Source of the DNA: Diplodia intermedia
Lineage: Eukaryota; Ascomycota; Dothideomycetes; Botryosphaeriales; Botryosphaeriaceae
Direction of reading: 5' to 3'
DNA: 64,000 nucleotides
Assembly (NCBI GenBank): GCA_021495925.1
Contig: JAKEKT010000061.1
Coordinates: 62,001 to 126,000, forward strand
Numbering within the stretch: the first letter of the stretch is position 1; each line of letters opens with the position of its first letter. Below the pieces are notes generated by a model that saw nothing but the letters and a program-made list of their open reading frames with translations, did no database searches and had not been told where the DNA came from. Shown here piece by piece: positions 11,841 to 22,672 of this stretch. The translations under genes were made by a program, and so were the position numbers.

Positions 11841-12818
11841 TCATCTTTCTGGCAACTCGTAGGTGGGAGACAGTACTGGAGCTTCTTGCCGCCCTTCAGC
11901 TTGGAGTTCCAGAGTGTTTTGCTGTGACTTCGCAATCCCCGGCGACTCAGCTATACGTTTCATCTCACCATTCCTCTTCATCACTTTTCGGCCATACAGA
12001 CACCCAGCAATGAAAACGAGCACAACAAGGGTAATGCACCCAATCACGATCCCGGCCACGGCACCGCCAGAAAGATCCGCTGCTGACGCTTGTTGTGCTT
12101 GCGATGCTGCGGGAGACGACGACTGTCCTGTTGCTGTTGCGGTAGCGCCAGAGCTGCGTTGAGTCGCGGCTACGAGAGACGTTGAAGTCGACGGCGCGGC
12201 TGTGCTGCTTGCCTTGCTGCATTGGCTCGTGACAGAAGTGACCCTATTTGCCCAGACTTCTGATGTGGCCAAGCCTACCCCTACAGGAGAGCATGCAAAG
12301 CCGCCGGCCGTGTTGTCATTCGCGTAAACGACAACTCCACCGAATCCGCTTTGGCAACACCATCCGCCAACTTTAAGGGTCCCGTCGGCTCCCCAGAACG
12401 ACCATGAATCGTCGGCACACTGTCGAGGAGAAAAAAAGTATGTTACTAGGCATTGACGCAATTCCAATGATTGTTTGGGAATCTTGCCTTCGGTCTGTTA
12501 TAGAAGTCCGTCGTGCAATTGTAGCCTGCGATCGGGCTTTAGCTCTCCCACACATGTGGTAGTACTCAGATTAAGGTCTTCGTACATACCTGTTCCACAG
12601 CAAAATTGGTCCTCGGAGTCGATGCTACAGTCCTGGCCATTCGGGCAGCATCTGGTCTGCTGGCCTTGGCCGCAAGAGCTTGGCGCATCCGAAGGGCATG
12701 ATGAGTCCGGAACACGAACAGCATACCCGCCGATGTAGTCGCAGGATGTAGCGCCAACGCACTGAATCACTAATTGGACGAAACAGAAAAGAGTGGCCAG
12801 TCGAGCCATAGATGTCAT
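11841..12818 (-). CDS. Cys-rich single-pass cell-surface membrane protein
   Basis: Three exons, 12818-12590, 12525-12488 and 12419-11841, encode 281 residues. Residues 1-23 look like a signal peptide (MARLATLFCFVQLVIQCVGA). The ectodomain has many paired cysteines (CDYIGG, CGQGQQTRCCPNGQDC, QFCCGTGYNC, then KCADDSW and GGWCCQSGFGG). A Ser/Thr/Ala-rich stalk follows, then one membrane segment at about 209-231 (GAVAGIVIGCITLVVLVFIA), a basic stop-transfer, and a cytoplasmic tail of about 50 residues. This layout is common in uncharacterised fungal surface proteins. The first intron is GT-AG (12526-12589). The second needs a GC-AG pair (GCAAGA donor, 12420-12487) and restores the frame exactly at a Cys-containing block, so I think it is real. 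Function unknown; a wall-sensing role is only a guess. Confidence 0.8.
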
Positions 12819-15800
12819 GGGGTGCTATTAAACGTGGAACGCAGATTCGGCAGCTTTCATTTGGTGGAGCCGACCCGGGCTATATACCCTTGCTGCACAA
12901 CGCATATTTTTCAGCTGTTACAGGACAATTCCAGCATCAATGGCTACGCAAGACAGATATAGATCAGGCGGCTGAGTGACTTCTTGGCTCATTGGTCGCC
13001 GCATGAGTAAAGACCACAAAACGGGAATCGGCAAAGGTAGACAAGGTTTTGAAACGCATATAGATAGGCGCCACCAGTAGGCTAGTCTCTACATCCATCT
13101 TGCGACCACCTGATTACCCTCTGTGTTGCTTAGGAACGTGGTAGCTCTATAGTGCAGGCGCTTCAGGCCGATGAGCCCCACAAGCCAAAGTGGATGCTGT
13201 CTTATAACGCTCCTCACGCTAGTCTCAGGTTGCATATGTGGCGGCAGACCTAGGGCGACCAGGATTCAGTGTAAGTTGCACATGGTGCTGGTGGGAGGCT
13301 TACGGAAAAGGCTGAAAACTCTTGGCTTGGCCGCTACATTACCGCCGCCCTGCTCTCTTTAATCTTGGCTACGCTACTTACATGATGTGAAAGCTGTCCG
13401 CATGCATGGGCTGAGAGTTTTTATCTTCTTCTCAAGCGTAACGTATGTATACTTGAGTTTTGCGGTGGAAGACAGGCTTGCACACGTACGGCTGGCCCAG
13501 CGTGTCACAAAATGATCCCGTGTGGCGCATTGGACCCGGGTGCGCAACGCATCTGAATATTCCCAATTAAATCGAGAAATTCTGCCAAGGGCGCTAAGCC
13601 CAAAGATGTAACGGAGAACACCACCAAAGTGCAGCTGACACGCTAGCTACGAACGATGCCCTGGTTCCAGGGCCTCAGGTAGTAGGACACGGAAGCTTTA
13701 GAGCCACGCAGGTACAATTTCGACGAATGAATTGCTTGCACCTCTCGTCTTGCATCCGTCGGGTCTGTAGGCATCTGACATGGCTGGATGAGTGGATTGC
13801 AGCCTGCGAGCGTCTTTGATTCTTCTCGTATTGATAAATTCGATCTTTACATCCGACGCCTGCGTTGCAGCGAGAATACATTTGGATTTAGTGAGATGGC
13901 TGTCTTACCGCTATCTTCCACATTGCCTAGTGACACAAAGCTCAACTTTGCTGTTCTCTGAATAATACGCCTTTTGTGTCATGAAAACGAGGCTGAGAGC
14001 TGATGGAAATAACGGGCGGTGTGAGGGACGCGAGGAGCCCGCACCAGCCTTGCCGTTCAGCCTCCTTCTTTGCATTGAATTTATCCACAACCCCTGCTTA
14101 GCATGCAGAAATACGCCAAGCAAACGGCAAAGTTGCATGGAGGCGTGTCCGCAAACATTACTCCGGCCTTATCCGCTGCATCGGTTTCGCATTCCTCCTC
14201 GGCCGTCAGCCTTGCTGCCTCTACAAGGGCACGGTTGCATTCGGGTTGGCGCGGATGAAGGAACAGTTCGTCCCGACCATCTACAAGATGATGCACGACT
14301 TTCAAAAGTACAGAGATCTCGGATACTGCAAGGCTCGAGTTGGGGGGGATGTTTTGCGCACGGTGGGTAGTGAGCAGATCTGCTGTCACACGGTCGAGGC
14401 GCTCGACGGCCACCAGTCCGCAACCGTGGCTCTCAAGGACCTCGGTACACTGCCGTGATCTGTCTCCATCGCTGCAGTCGACAACGGCACTCTAGCCTTC
14501 AATTTCGCTTTTCCGCAGATTAAAGCAGCTTCCGACCGAATGCACACCCGAGTGGAGGATGTCTGCCGGCCTCGAGTCACAATCATTTGTCCACTGCGGC
14601 GGCCAGCTGGAGAAAACTGCGGGTAAAATCCACGGTATCCACACGCTATACGAGTACAATAGCTTACCTGCTGGCTCCGCCACCGGCTTGCACATCGAGG
14701 ATGCCATGCTCGGAACCGCGACCGTATAATGTTGCGAGGTAACAAATATGACTCAGCACCTTTCAGCCTCTCCAATGAATTTTCGGCGAACGGTGACTTC
14801 TGCCTAACGGAAAAAATTGCTGACCAGCCTTGCGAGGGATGATGCAAGTGTGAGCAGATATCCTGCATCGGCTCCCCGCCTTGCACGCAGCCCGTTTTGC
14901 ATGTGATGGATTCATCGTCATCGTTTTGCGCACAGCCACCCGGCTCCATGAACAGACGAGATCTGCCTTGGTGCTTGAGCCTTGACAATATGCCTCCTGT
15001 TGTCAAGGCGGGGGATGACGAGAGTAACCCAGCGCGTGGTACTTGGCACACCATTATTTCAAATGAAAAGTAAACGATGCGAAGGGAGCGATGCGCGGAC
15101 AATGTGGTACTTGAGGCCGCTTGCCCAACTTGCATCAGGCCACCAGTGGCAACAAGGTAGATCTCGATAGCTTTCATAGTCAAATAAAAGCCGTCTGAGG
15201 AAAGCAGGCGGCAAGGCTGTGGAGTAGGCAAAGTTTCACAACGAAAAGGGCGACCGCGAGGCTGTGGCGCCATTTAACCGTTAGGCAACAGCTTTATATC
15301 ATCCTCACCAGGATGACGCTTACTAGTATTAGCAACACTCGTAAGACGCTTCTTGCAGTACAAAGCACATCCATTCCATGGTGGCCAATGCGAGAACGAG
15401 TCCCACGGACGCGCACCCGAAGGTGAACTAAGCCAAGCCGAATGCCTACGACTGACGTTGAATTCACACCCCAGGTCGTGCCGCATTATCTGTCATTCTT
15501 GTTACGTCATGCTACACGTAACGGAATTGACACCTAGGCTGGATACTGCCAGCTGCAGTGAATATCGGATATGTTTAAATTCCTCCAGTTGGAAGATACA
15601 CACATATATAACTTTATTATACTGGCAAGTCAATCATTGAATGAGAACGAGACCTGTAGGTCAGGTTCTTAGTCGTAGGGCATGTACTCCTTGTTTGTTG
15701 ATTGAGGCCACGACATTAGCAAGGCTGACCGGTGCTTCTGACACGTCTCACGCAGTGAAGGCCATCCTACCACGTGTCAGTCTTTTCAGCCTCACCATAC

Positions 15801-15870
15801 AACAATATATAGCAGTGTAGTTGCTAGAGTCGTTTCTCCGGAGAGCTATTCGATAACCTTCCGATCGATC
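12819..15870. other. 3 kb gap, mostly empty
   Basis: Largest gap without a confident gene. A Cys-containing minus-strand frame at 13675-13881 and overlapping plus-strand frames at 14246-14730 look partly protein-like but lack a start, a fitting intron or a known domain. The last 100 bases, with a TATA-like TATATA at 15806-15811, are the probable promoter of the NLR gene. Confidence 0.5.
15806..15811 (+). promoter_or_regulatory. TATA-like element upstream of the NLR gene
   Basis: A TATATA run lies 60 bases upstream of the NLR start codon. Position and composition fit a core promoter element, but such runs also arise by chance. Confidence 0.3.
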
Positions 15871-18800
15871 ATGGGCTATAACCCCTCGCACCATTTCCGC
15901 CACCCTTTCAGTCGTGCTCAGAATGATTCGCCGTCAACCACCACAGTGGTATCATCGCCAGCTGTCAGTTTATCGAAGACAGCCTCTGTATCAAACCAAT
16001 CGAGCCATTGCGGGTCTACGAGTCGACGAGGTTCATGGACCTTCGATAGTATTGTGCAAGACGACGTTGGAGCAACGACCGAACAAGCGAAGTTGAACAT
16101 CCAAAGTGCGTGGGCAGTCGCAACTACAAACATCCAAGTCAGATGCGATCCATCACAGAAGGCTATTCTAGCGAAATGTAACACGCCCGAGGACTTAGTC
16201 TCACACTTGGCCGATCTCTCCACGAGTCGTCAGCAACGCAGCCCGAACCGGATTTTGTCCCGCGCACGGCCCTTGGTAGACACAGTGAGGCAGTATGATG
16301 AGGTTATGCGGACGTTTTGTGGATGTGGAACCGGCGAACTGGCCTTGGTCTGGGGATCTCTGACATTGATCATTACGGTATGGTATCGAAAAATATGGTT
16401 TGATGCAGTGGTGTACGCATGTTCTAATGGAATCTATAGATCGTCGAGAAATATTTGGCTCTCTTTGACAACATCCTCGATGTCTTGTCGGAGCTAAGCG
16501 AGACTCTACCACGGATGCGCAAGTATGCAAACATGTTCCTGAGCGAGGAGCGGGTCCAGTATGCTCTGTCACTTGTGTTTGCCGATTTGCTTGACTTTTG
16601 CGTCCTAACCATCTCGTTCCTGAATAGAAAAGGTACAGCTGTCATACTCAAAAAGGGGAGCAAGATAAGTGCTGATCGATCTTTGCAGGCATCAAGATAC
16701 TATGGAAGATCACGTGGAAAGACTTTGAACGCCGTTCAAAGACAATAGTCGGAAATATCAACAGACACAAGGCTCTCGCTGATGTCGAGGCTGTAGTATC
16801 AAGAATGGACGATATGGGATGCTGGAGAAAAGAGGACAAAGGGGTCATCCAAGCCTTTCAGATGAGAGAGCTTATCAGGTGGCTTAACCCGGTTGACTGC
16901 CAGTACCACTTGGAGATTTCTCAGCGATCCAGAACCATCGGAACTGGAGAGTGGTTCTTGAACCACAGCGAGGTTTTAGAATGGAAGAACAGACAAACGT
17001 CGATTTTATGGCTCCATGGTATTCCTGGGTAAGTTTGCAAGGCGAGGTTGAGCACTAATACTAATCAAACTCCTAGTTGTGGGAAAACGCTCCTATGCTC
17101 CTCGCTCATCAGCCACCTCAAGTCACTCCCTGTCGATAATAACGATGGCGTTGCACAGAGAATTCTTGTGTTCTTCTTCTGCGACACCACAATCCCGGAG
17201 AATCGGACTTCGATTGCAGTGTTGAGAACAATCATCTCCCAGCTGATAACCAAGTTGCCGGTCTATGTTGAGGTTGCATTCCAGTCCATGCTCCGTAGCG
17301 GCCAACAGAGAGCAACGTCATTCGAAGTTCTGCTTCAGCTTTTCAGGGAGATCCTGAAGGGAAACAGCGGCCACCACATCGATATGGTACTGGATGCGTG
17401 GGATGAATGTGAAGACGGCGGGGAAACTCCGGTGCTTGCCGAGCTGTTGAAGCAAGCAAAAGATGACGACTCGAATTTTCAGTTGTTCGTGTCGAGCCGA
17501 AACGAGCCAGACATTCGAGAACACCTGTTCAGCGAACGTCAGATCCGACTTACGCCATCTCTTGTAAAGGAAGATCTCCGGCTTTACGTTTCAGCACGAT
17601 TATCTCAATCACGACTCGGCTTTTTCCGTTCCAAGGACTATCAGTCCTGCCTCGTGACGAAGGTGGTCGACAAGTCCAATGGGCAGTTCCTCTGGGTCAA
17701 GCTAGTTGTTGAGAGCTTGCTGAAAGCCACATTTCACTGGGAATTGAAAGAGATCATGAACGACTTACCACAAGGATTGGACAAAGCGTACAGCAGGGTT
17801 TTGAAAAGGCTGAGCTTGGAACCGCCGAGAAGACAGGATGCTGCAGTGAGATTACTGCAGTGGCTGGCATGCGCGGAGCGCGTTATGTCCACCAAAGAGC
17901 TCGGGGCTGCACTGGCAATTCGCGAAGGAGACACCGACGCAGATCCAATAGGGCAAGTTATCGACCTGTGCGGCTTCATTAAGGATGTTTGCGGATCGCT
18001 CATCGAACTCAGAGACCCCTTGACCACTAGTGCAGAGAGAACCGTACGGTTCGTCCATAGAACTTTCAAAGGCTACCTCCTTTCACCGACGTCTCAATCT
18101 GACCAAGATGAAGTTTCCATCTCAAAATTCAAGGTGCAAAGAGTACACGCCAACAGGTATATGTCCGATACATGCATCACGCAACTGTCGTTCAGGTCTT
18201 TGAGCAAGGCAGTCGCAGCCGAGGGCAAAATCCAAATCGCATTCCCCTTCCTGGATTATTCGTCAAACTTCTGGGCGACACATCTATCTCAGTCTGGGAT
18301 GCCGGATGGAAATACAATGAGGAGGGTTTTCGATTTCGTCCGGTCATCAGGATTTCAGTCATATCTCGAACGACAGGGAGAGTCAAAGTCCGACGTCAGT
18401 CAGATAACTCTCCTCCAGTCACAGTTGAACACATGGATATCGAAATGCGGCGCCCTGGATCATCAGATGAAGTCCATAGCCGACTGCTTCAAGACTCAGT
18501 ATGCGCAAGCGGTTGCGCAAAACGAAGCAAGATTTGGCTCCGAACATGTCTTTACCTTGAACAGTCTCTTTCAATTGGCCAACTTGACTCATATTTTTGG
18601 GGACTGGGCAGAAGCGAAACCAATGTATGAGCGAGTGCTGGATGGACGAATGAAACATTTCGGAGAAGAGAACCAGCAAACCCTGGACTCAATGTTCCAG
18701 CTGGCAACTGTCCTTGCTCGGCTTGGAGAGCTGGAGGAGTCGCAACGCCTTCACTCGAAAACACTAGATCATCGTCGGAAGATCCTTGGACCCATTCATG

Positions 18801-19369
18801 CGGGCACGCTTCTCTCAGAAGACGGCCTGGCACACACGCTGAACAGAAGAAATCTACTAGACAAAGCAGAGACTCTGAGCCGCGAAACACTACGGACGAA
18901 AACGAGAGTCTTTGGCCATGACGATATCCGCACAATTTATTCAGCAAACAACCTGGCAGCCATCCTCAAAGACATCGGCATTGCGCATCAAAAAGACCAG
19001 AACCGCCAAATGTCCAACGACGCATGGCAGGAATGTGAAGCCCTCTCGTTGAAGTGCCTCTCTGTCCGAGAAGCTGTGTTGGGTCGTGAGCATCCTGAAA
19101 CAATCACGGTGGTCAATATGCTCGGCATTGTGACGAGGCATCTTGGGCGCCCAGAAGAGAGTGAAGAATTCAATCGTCGGGCACTGCACGTTCGACTCAA
19201 GCTTTTTGGGCCCGAAAGCCCGCACACTCAGAGAAGTATGCGCAACTTACTCTCAGCCTTGAGGGATCAGTGCAAAGACCAAGAGGTTTCAGAGCTTGAA
19301 GCAAGACTTGAAAGAAGCCTAAAATCGAACCCGATTTTGTACGAGCGAGAGAAACGACTACGCTCGTAA
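15871..19369 (+). CDS. NLR/STAND protein: DUF7708 - NACHT - TPR
   Basis: Four exons, 15871-16377, 16440-16632, 16689-17028 and 17077-19369, give 1,110 residues with every junction in frame. Residues about 80-270 match the helical DUF7708 N-terminal domain (LALVWGSLTLIIT, EKYLALFDNILDVLSELSE, LWKITWKDFERRSKTI). The NACHT NTPase follows: Walker A GIPGCGKT at about 342-349, split by the last intron; Walker B region VLDAWDEC at about 450; sensor LFVSSRNEPDIREH. A winged-helix-like region (FLWVKLVVESLL, LDKAYSRVLKRL) leads to kinesin-light-chain-type TPRs from about 830 to 1085 (FGEENQQTLDSMFQLA, LGREHPETITVVNMLGIV). Such proteins are fungal analogues of NLR immune or incompatibility receptors, with the repeats as probable ligand sensor and the N-terminal domain as effector. 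The ligand is unknown. It appears intact. Confidence 0.92.
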
Positions 19370-19700
19370 CAGCCATTTCATTGGTATCTATGCCGCCATC
19401 ATCGGTATCGTCATCGGCACCGTCACCCTCTCCGCCATCATTGCTACCGCCGTATACATGCGCTGCTGCCGTCGGCGCCGCAGCACCAGTCCTCCTCCCG
19501 AAAAGTCATCCGAGCTTGACATCCAGTCACCCGCAAAAGACGGTGCTACCATCCACTGCACCGAGCCTCCCGTCGAAGGCACAGGAATCAGTGAGTTGGA
19601 ACCGGCCAAGGTGTACGGAGCGGCGCTGCAAGGGGACGTGGAGCATTGCGTGGAGATCGACGGCGTGAAGAAGACAGCGGAGGTGACGGGATGGAGATGA
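19323..19700 (+). pseudogene. Membrane-segment reading frame overlapping the NLR stop codon
   Basis: In the +1 frame relative to the NLR end, an open stretch runs from 19323 to TGA at 19698-19700. It encodes a hydrophobic segment (GIYAAIIGIVIGTVTLSAII at about 19380-19440), then YMRCCRRRRS as a stop-transfer, and an acidic cytoplasmic-type tail with ELDIQSPAKDGATIHC. No Met precedes the membrane segment. It therefore looks like the last exon of a single-pass membrane protein whose upstream part is gone, or an alternative 3' end of the NLR transcript. A related VEIDG...AE stretch recurs in another frame at about 19730-19790, suggesting a duplicated and broken tail. Confidence 0.45.
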
Positions 19701-20344
19701 TTTTCGAGGCGAACAGTTTGCAGGAGAGTGTGGAGATTGATGGAAGGGAGAGGGCGGCGGAGATGGATGGGGAGGGCAGGGAGGCGGAGGGCATGAGTTG
19801 CCGGGAGGCTTGTCGCGTTAGAGTGGGGAGACGAATCTCCTATTGAGCGGCTGTACCCCGTGACTTCGTAGATAAGTGCTGTTACAGCTCTGGGAGGTGA
19901 CGATGCGTAGCCAGAGTGATGTGGTGATGCTAAGCGCCATTACGGATATCATTGCCGATATTCGTTTCGCAAACAGCCGCTTTCCGATCTGTGGCTTGAA
20001 TTGGCCCATATTGTTGTCACCACTCCAACTGCTCCCCATCCAAACAGCGACACGATGGAGCCAACGCATCTGCCAATCTATACTAGTTTTTCTCATGGTC
20101 GGGATCGGATGCGTCATTCTACGTGGGTTTTCGACTTTTGCTTGAGTATGACTTTTGGCCAACCCGGAACCACGAAAGCACCCCGACCCTGAGACTATTA
20201 GATATCACCCTTCGTTGCAATTTTTGCCTCAAAGTTTAACTACGACTCTCCACTTTCAAAGCGGTCAGATCACTATTCACCATCAACTACAACACACACT
20301 ACCTCTCAAAAAACATTTCCGTCCACAACACTTCTGACAACAAC
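19701..20344. other. Gap, probable promoter of the next orphan gene
   Basis: The first 100 bases contain the second copy of the acidic-tail coding repeat (see 19323-19700). The rest has no gene-like frame above about 115 codons with recognisable features. Confidence 0.45.
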
Positions 20345-21211
20345 ATGTCCGACAACAACGCTTCCAACAGCAACACGTCCGAGGAAGTCTTCCGATGCCC
20401 CAACTGTTTCCCGGCCTCCACCCAATCCGAACAACCCAGAACGCACAACACCACCTCTGCAAACAAGAACAACAACACGCACGACGAACCGCTCATATGG
20501 CGCCACGACTTTATGCAGTCCGTCCGCATCTACCCGGAGGAGCCGCCACTCGTACCACACGAGTTCCTCCTCAGCCTGCCCATGAGCGGGCGCGCAATAC
20601 CCTTTCAGCGGCTCCGCCGCGACTACGGCGCTTTCCTCTCCAGCGCCCCGGCACGCAAGCACCGCAGGAACAAAAACAAGAAGTGGATAATGCGAAAAAC
20701 CCCAGAAGTCTCCGCCTGGTTCGCCGAGCACGCCGCCGGGGCCGCCCGGCACCTCGGCAAAGAACTGTCGCACCTCGCCTTCATAAGGCGCCCCGAGAAC
20801 TTCTTCCTGAGGCCAGAACCGACCCCGTGGCTGGACGCGGTGAGGGATGTGGTGGCATCGTCTTGGTTTCCCGACGGTACGATCACCGCGGAGCAGCTGG
20901 CTTGGGAGATTGTCCAGTATGGAGATGCGCCCGATGACCGTGTCGCCCAATTGCTGGAGCGGGATGATTGGATCAGGCTGAGGCAGCGCGTTGAGAATGA
21001 CTTGGAAGAGCTGGACAACAAGTTGTTCTGGTTGGAGAAAGGAGAGAGAGTGAGGATCAGGAAGGCGATCAAGGCCTTCAGGGACTACTGGTTCTACAAG
21101 GGTGACAGGCATAAGGGCCGCAGAGGCTTGCTCCCCCGGCCCGAGTTGTGGAGTTTGGGAAGGGGCAAGCCGGGAAGTGAGGAGAGGCGGATGCGGTTCC
21201 CGGGTATTTGA
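20345..21211 (+). CDS. Orphan single-exon protein, 288 aa
   Basis: An uninterrupted frame of 288 codons starts in a good context (acaacATGtcc) and has even amino-acid composition, unlike the Arg/Pro-rich antisense frames over the same region. I do not recognise a family. The N-terminal 55 residues are polar and Asn/Ser-rich with one CPNC pair. The rest is charged and mostly helical (LLERDDWIRLRQRVENDLEE, RIRKAIKAFRDYW). There is no signal peptide or membrane segment. It lies upstream of another orphan single-exon gene on the same strand, about 540 bp apart. The two share no obvious motif beyond charged helices. Confidence 0.65.
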   Translation: MSDNNASNSNTSEEVFRCPNCFPASTQSEQPRTHNTTSANKNNNTHDEPLIWRHDFMQSVRIYPEEPPLVPHEFLLSLPMSGRAIPFQRLRRDYGAFLSSAPARKHRRNKNKKWIMRKTPEVSAWFAEHAAGAARHLGKELSHLAFIRRPENFFLRPEPTPWLDAVRDVVASSWFPDGTITAEQLAWEIVQYGDAPDDRVAQLLERDDWIRLRQRVENDLEELDNKLFWLEKGERVRIRKAIKAFRDYWFYKGDRHKGRRGLLPRPELWSLGRGKPGSEERRMRFPGI

Positions 21212-21748
21212 GCTGGCTCCTACATAGGCCGATTGGCCCGTTGTGCTTTCTCCGTTGGTTGTTCTGGCCTTTTTTTTTTCGCAATGTACTACGGCGTTCG
21301 GAGCGTTAGCGCGGCCGTTGTACCGAGAGTCTACTCTATCCGGAGGTTAAAATTTGAACGGAATTGCACCAATCAATAATTTCGATATTTTTGACGCCAA
21401 AGCTCTCCAGTTGCCCAATGCAATGCGCTGTTTCTTGGCCGCAGCCTCACAGCCATCAACATCGACATGCTTAGCTCACCGTCACATATATGCTCAAAGA
21501 CGCCGCAGCTCGTCACCCACCACTATATTCGACTTCTGCCAACATTTGATTTTTCACCACGACCCTGAACCAAAGATGAGGCAGCTCCGAGTCTTAAAAA
21601 CTGCATCCCGCCGCCAACAAGATTTTCCCCCTCCCTCTCTCCAGCAAGTCGGACATTAAGTTCAAGATACCACACCGCCGATCAAAGCGATCAATCAACG
21701 ACCAAACCCTCCCCCAACCACAACAAACCCCCAGATCCCACGAACAAG
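21212..21748. other. Gap between the two orphan genes
   Basis: 3' region of one gene and promoter of the next. A T-rich run occurs at about 21271-21281. No further gene seen. Confidence 0.5.
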
Positions 21749-22672
21749 ATGGCCAACGAAAAAGAAACCACCACCCCCCGCGACATCTACTCCGAAATGG
21801 CGCACAAACGCGCCCACTGGGAGCGCACGCAGGGCCCGGACCAACTCCTCTCCCGCCTCCAGCACGACGCATTCGCCCAACTGCTGGCCTACCGCCTGCA
21901 CCAAGACTACCACGCCTTCTTCCCCGCCGCAGCCGCAGCCCCAGCCCCCACCACCACCCCCACCGCAGCCGGGCCTACCCCACCGGAGTACCAAAACGCG
22001 CGGCACGCACCAGACCTGCCGTGGTGGAACCAACACGCAGCCGAGATCTCGCTGCGGCTGCAGCTCGAAGCGGAGCTAGCGCACGACGCGCGGCGCTGGG
22101 GCTTCGCAGCGCCCGCAACGCCCTTCCACGACGACGTCGACGCCGCCGTCATCGCGGCGCGGCTGAGCGAAGGCGGCGCCGGCGGCGCCGGCGTGACGGC
22201 GAAGGCGCTGAGGCGCGCGATCCACGAGCATGCCAGGAGGAGTGCGAGCTCTTCCTCCTCCAGCGGGGCTCCGCGTCGTGGTGCCGAGAGCCGGATTCGC
22301 GCGGGCGACTGCTACATGGTGGGGGAGGATATCTTGGGGGATTTGAAGACGATGGACGGGTTGCCTGAGGGCTGTTGGGCGAGGGGGATGAGGGCGGCGG
22401 TGGAGGCGTGTAGGGATCACTATTTTGAGGTTTTGGGGTACTGTGATGGGTCGGTGGCGATTGCGCCGAGGTTTGAGGTGGTGCAGCGGGAGAGGCAGAG
22501 GAGGAGGGTGGAGAAGAGGGAGGCGTTGGCTGCGGCGTGTAGTGAGTCGGATGGGCGTGTCGAGAGGAGTGGGATGTATTATCGAGAGCTGGGTGGAAGG
22601 TATGGAGCGAGGTTGTTGCGGAGGCTTCGTCGTTGGGCGGCTAAGTTAAGTTGTTTGTTTGTCGTGGTGTAA
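21749..22672 (+). CDS. Orphan single-exon protein, 307 aa
   Basis: An uninterrupted 307-codon frame starts at caagATGgcc. Features are an Ala/Pro/Thr-rich linker around residues 56-78, a helical middle (LPWWNQHAAEISLRLQLEAE, then HDDVDAAVIAARL), a Ser-run before GAPRRG, a conserved-looking segment (RAGDCYMVGEDILGDLKTM, then EACRDHYFEVLGYCDG), and a basic C-terminus (RERQRRRVEKREA, ARLLRRLRRWAAK). No family recognised. Antisense open frames over the same bases are Gly/Arg-rich shadows caused by high GC. No signal peptide. Confidence 0.6.
   Translation: MANEKETTTPRDIYSEMAHKRAHWERTQGPDQLLSRLQHDAFAQLLAYRLHQDYHAFFPAAAAAPAPTTTPTAAGPTPPEYQNARHAPDLPWWNQHAAEISLRLQLEAELAHDARRWGFAAPATPFHDDVDAAVIAARLSEGGAGGAGVTAKALRRAIHEHARRSASSSSSSGAPRRGAESRIRAGDCYMVGEDILGDLKTMDGLPEGCWARGMRAAVEACRDHYFEVLGYCDGSVAIAPRFEVVQRERQRRRVEKREALAAACSESDGRVERSGMYYRELGGRYGARLLRRLRRWAAKLSCLFVVV

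Noticed and set aside
13675..13881. Small Cys-containing minus-strand frame that might be a secreted protein exon
   Set aside because: An acceptor is present, but the upstream frame has no Met or signal peptide before a stop, so no gene model can be built.
14246..14730. Overlapping plus-strand frames that read partly like a secreted protein
   Set aside because: Two frames look equally coherent, stops interrupt both, and no family is recognised.
14386..15273. 295-codon minus-strand frame in the 3 kb gap
   Set aside because: Uneven composition, no motif, and it overlaps the plus-strand protein-like patches; probably a chance frame.
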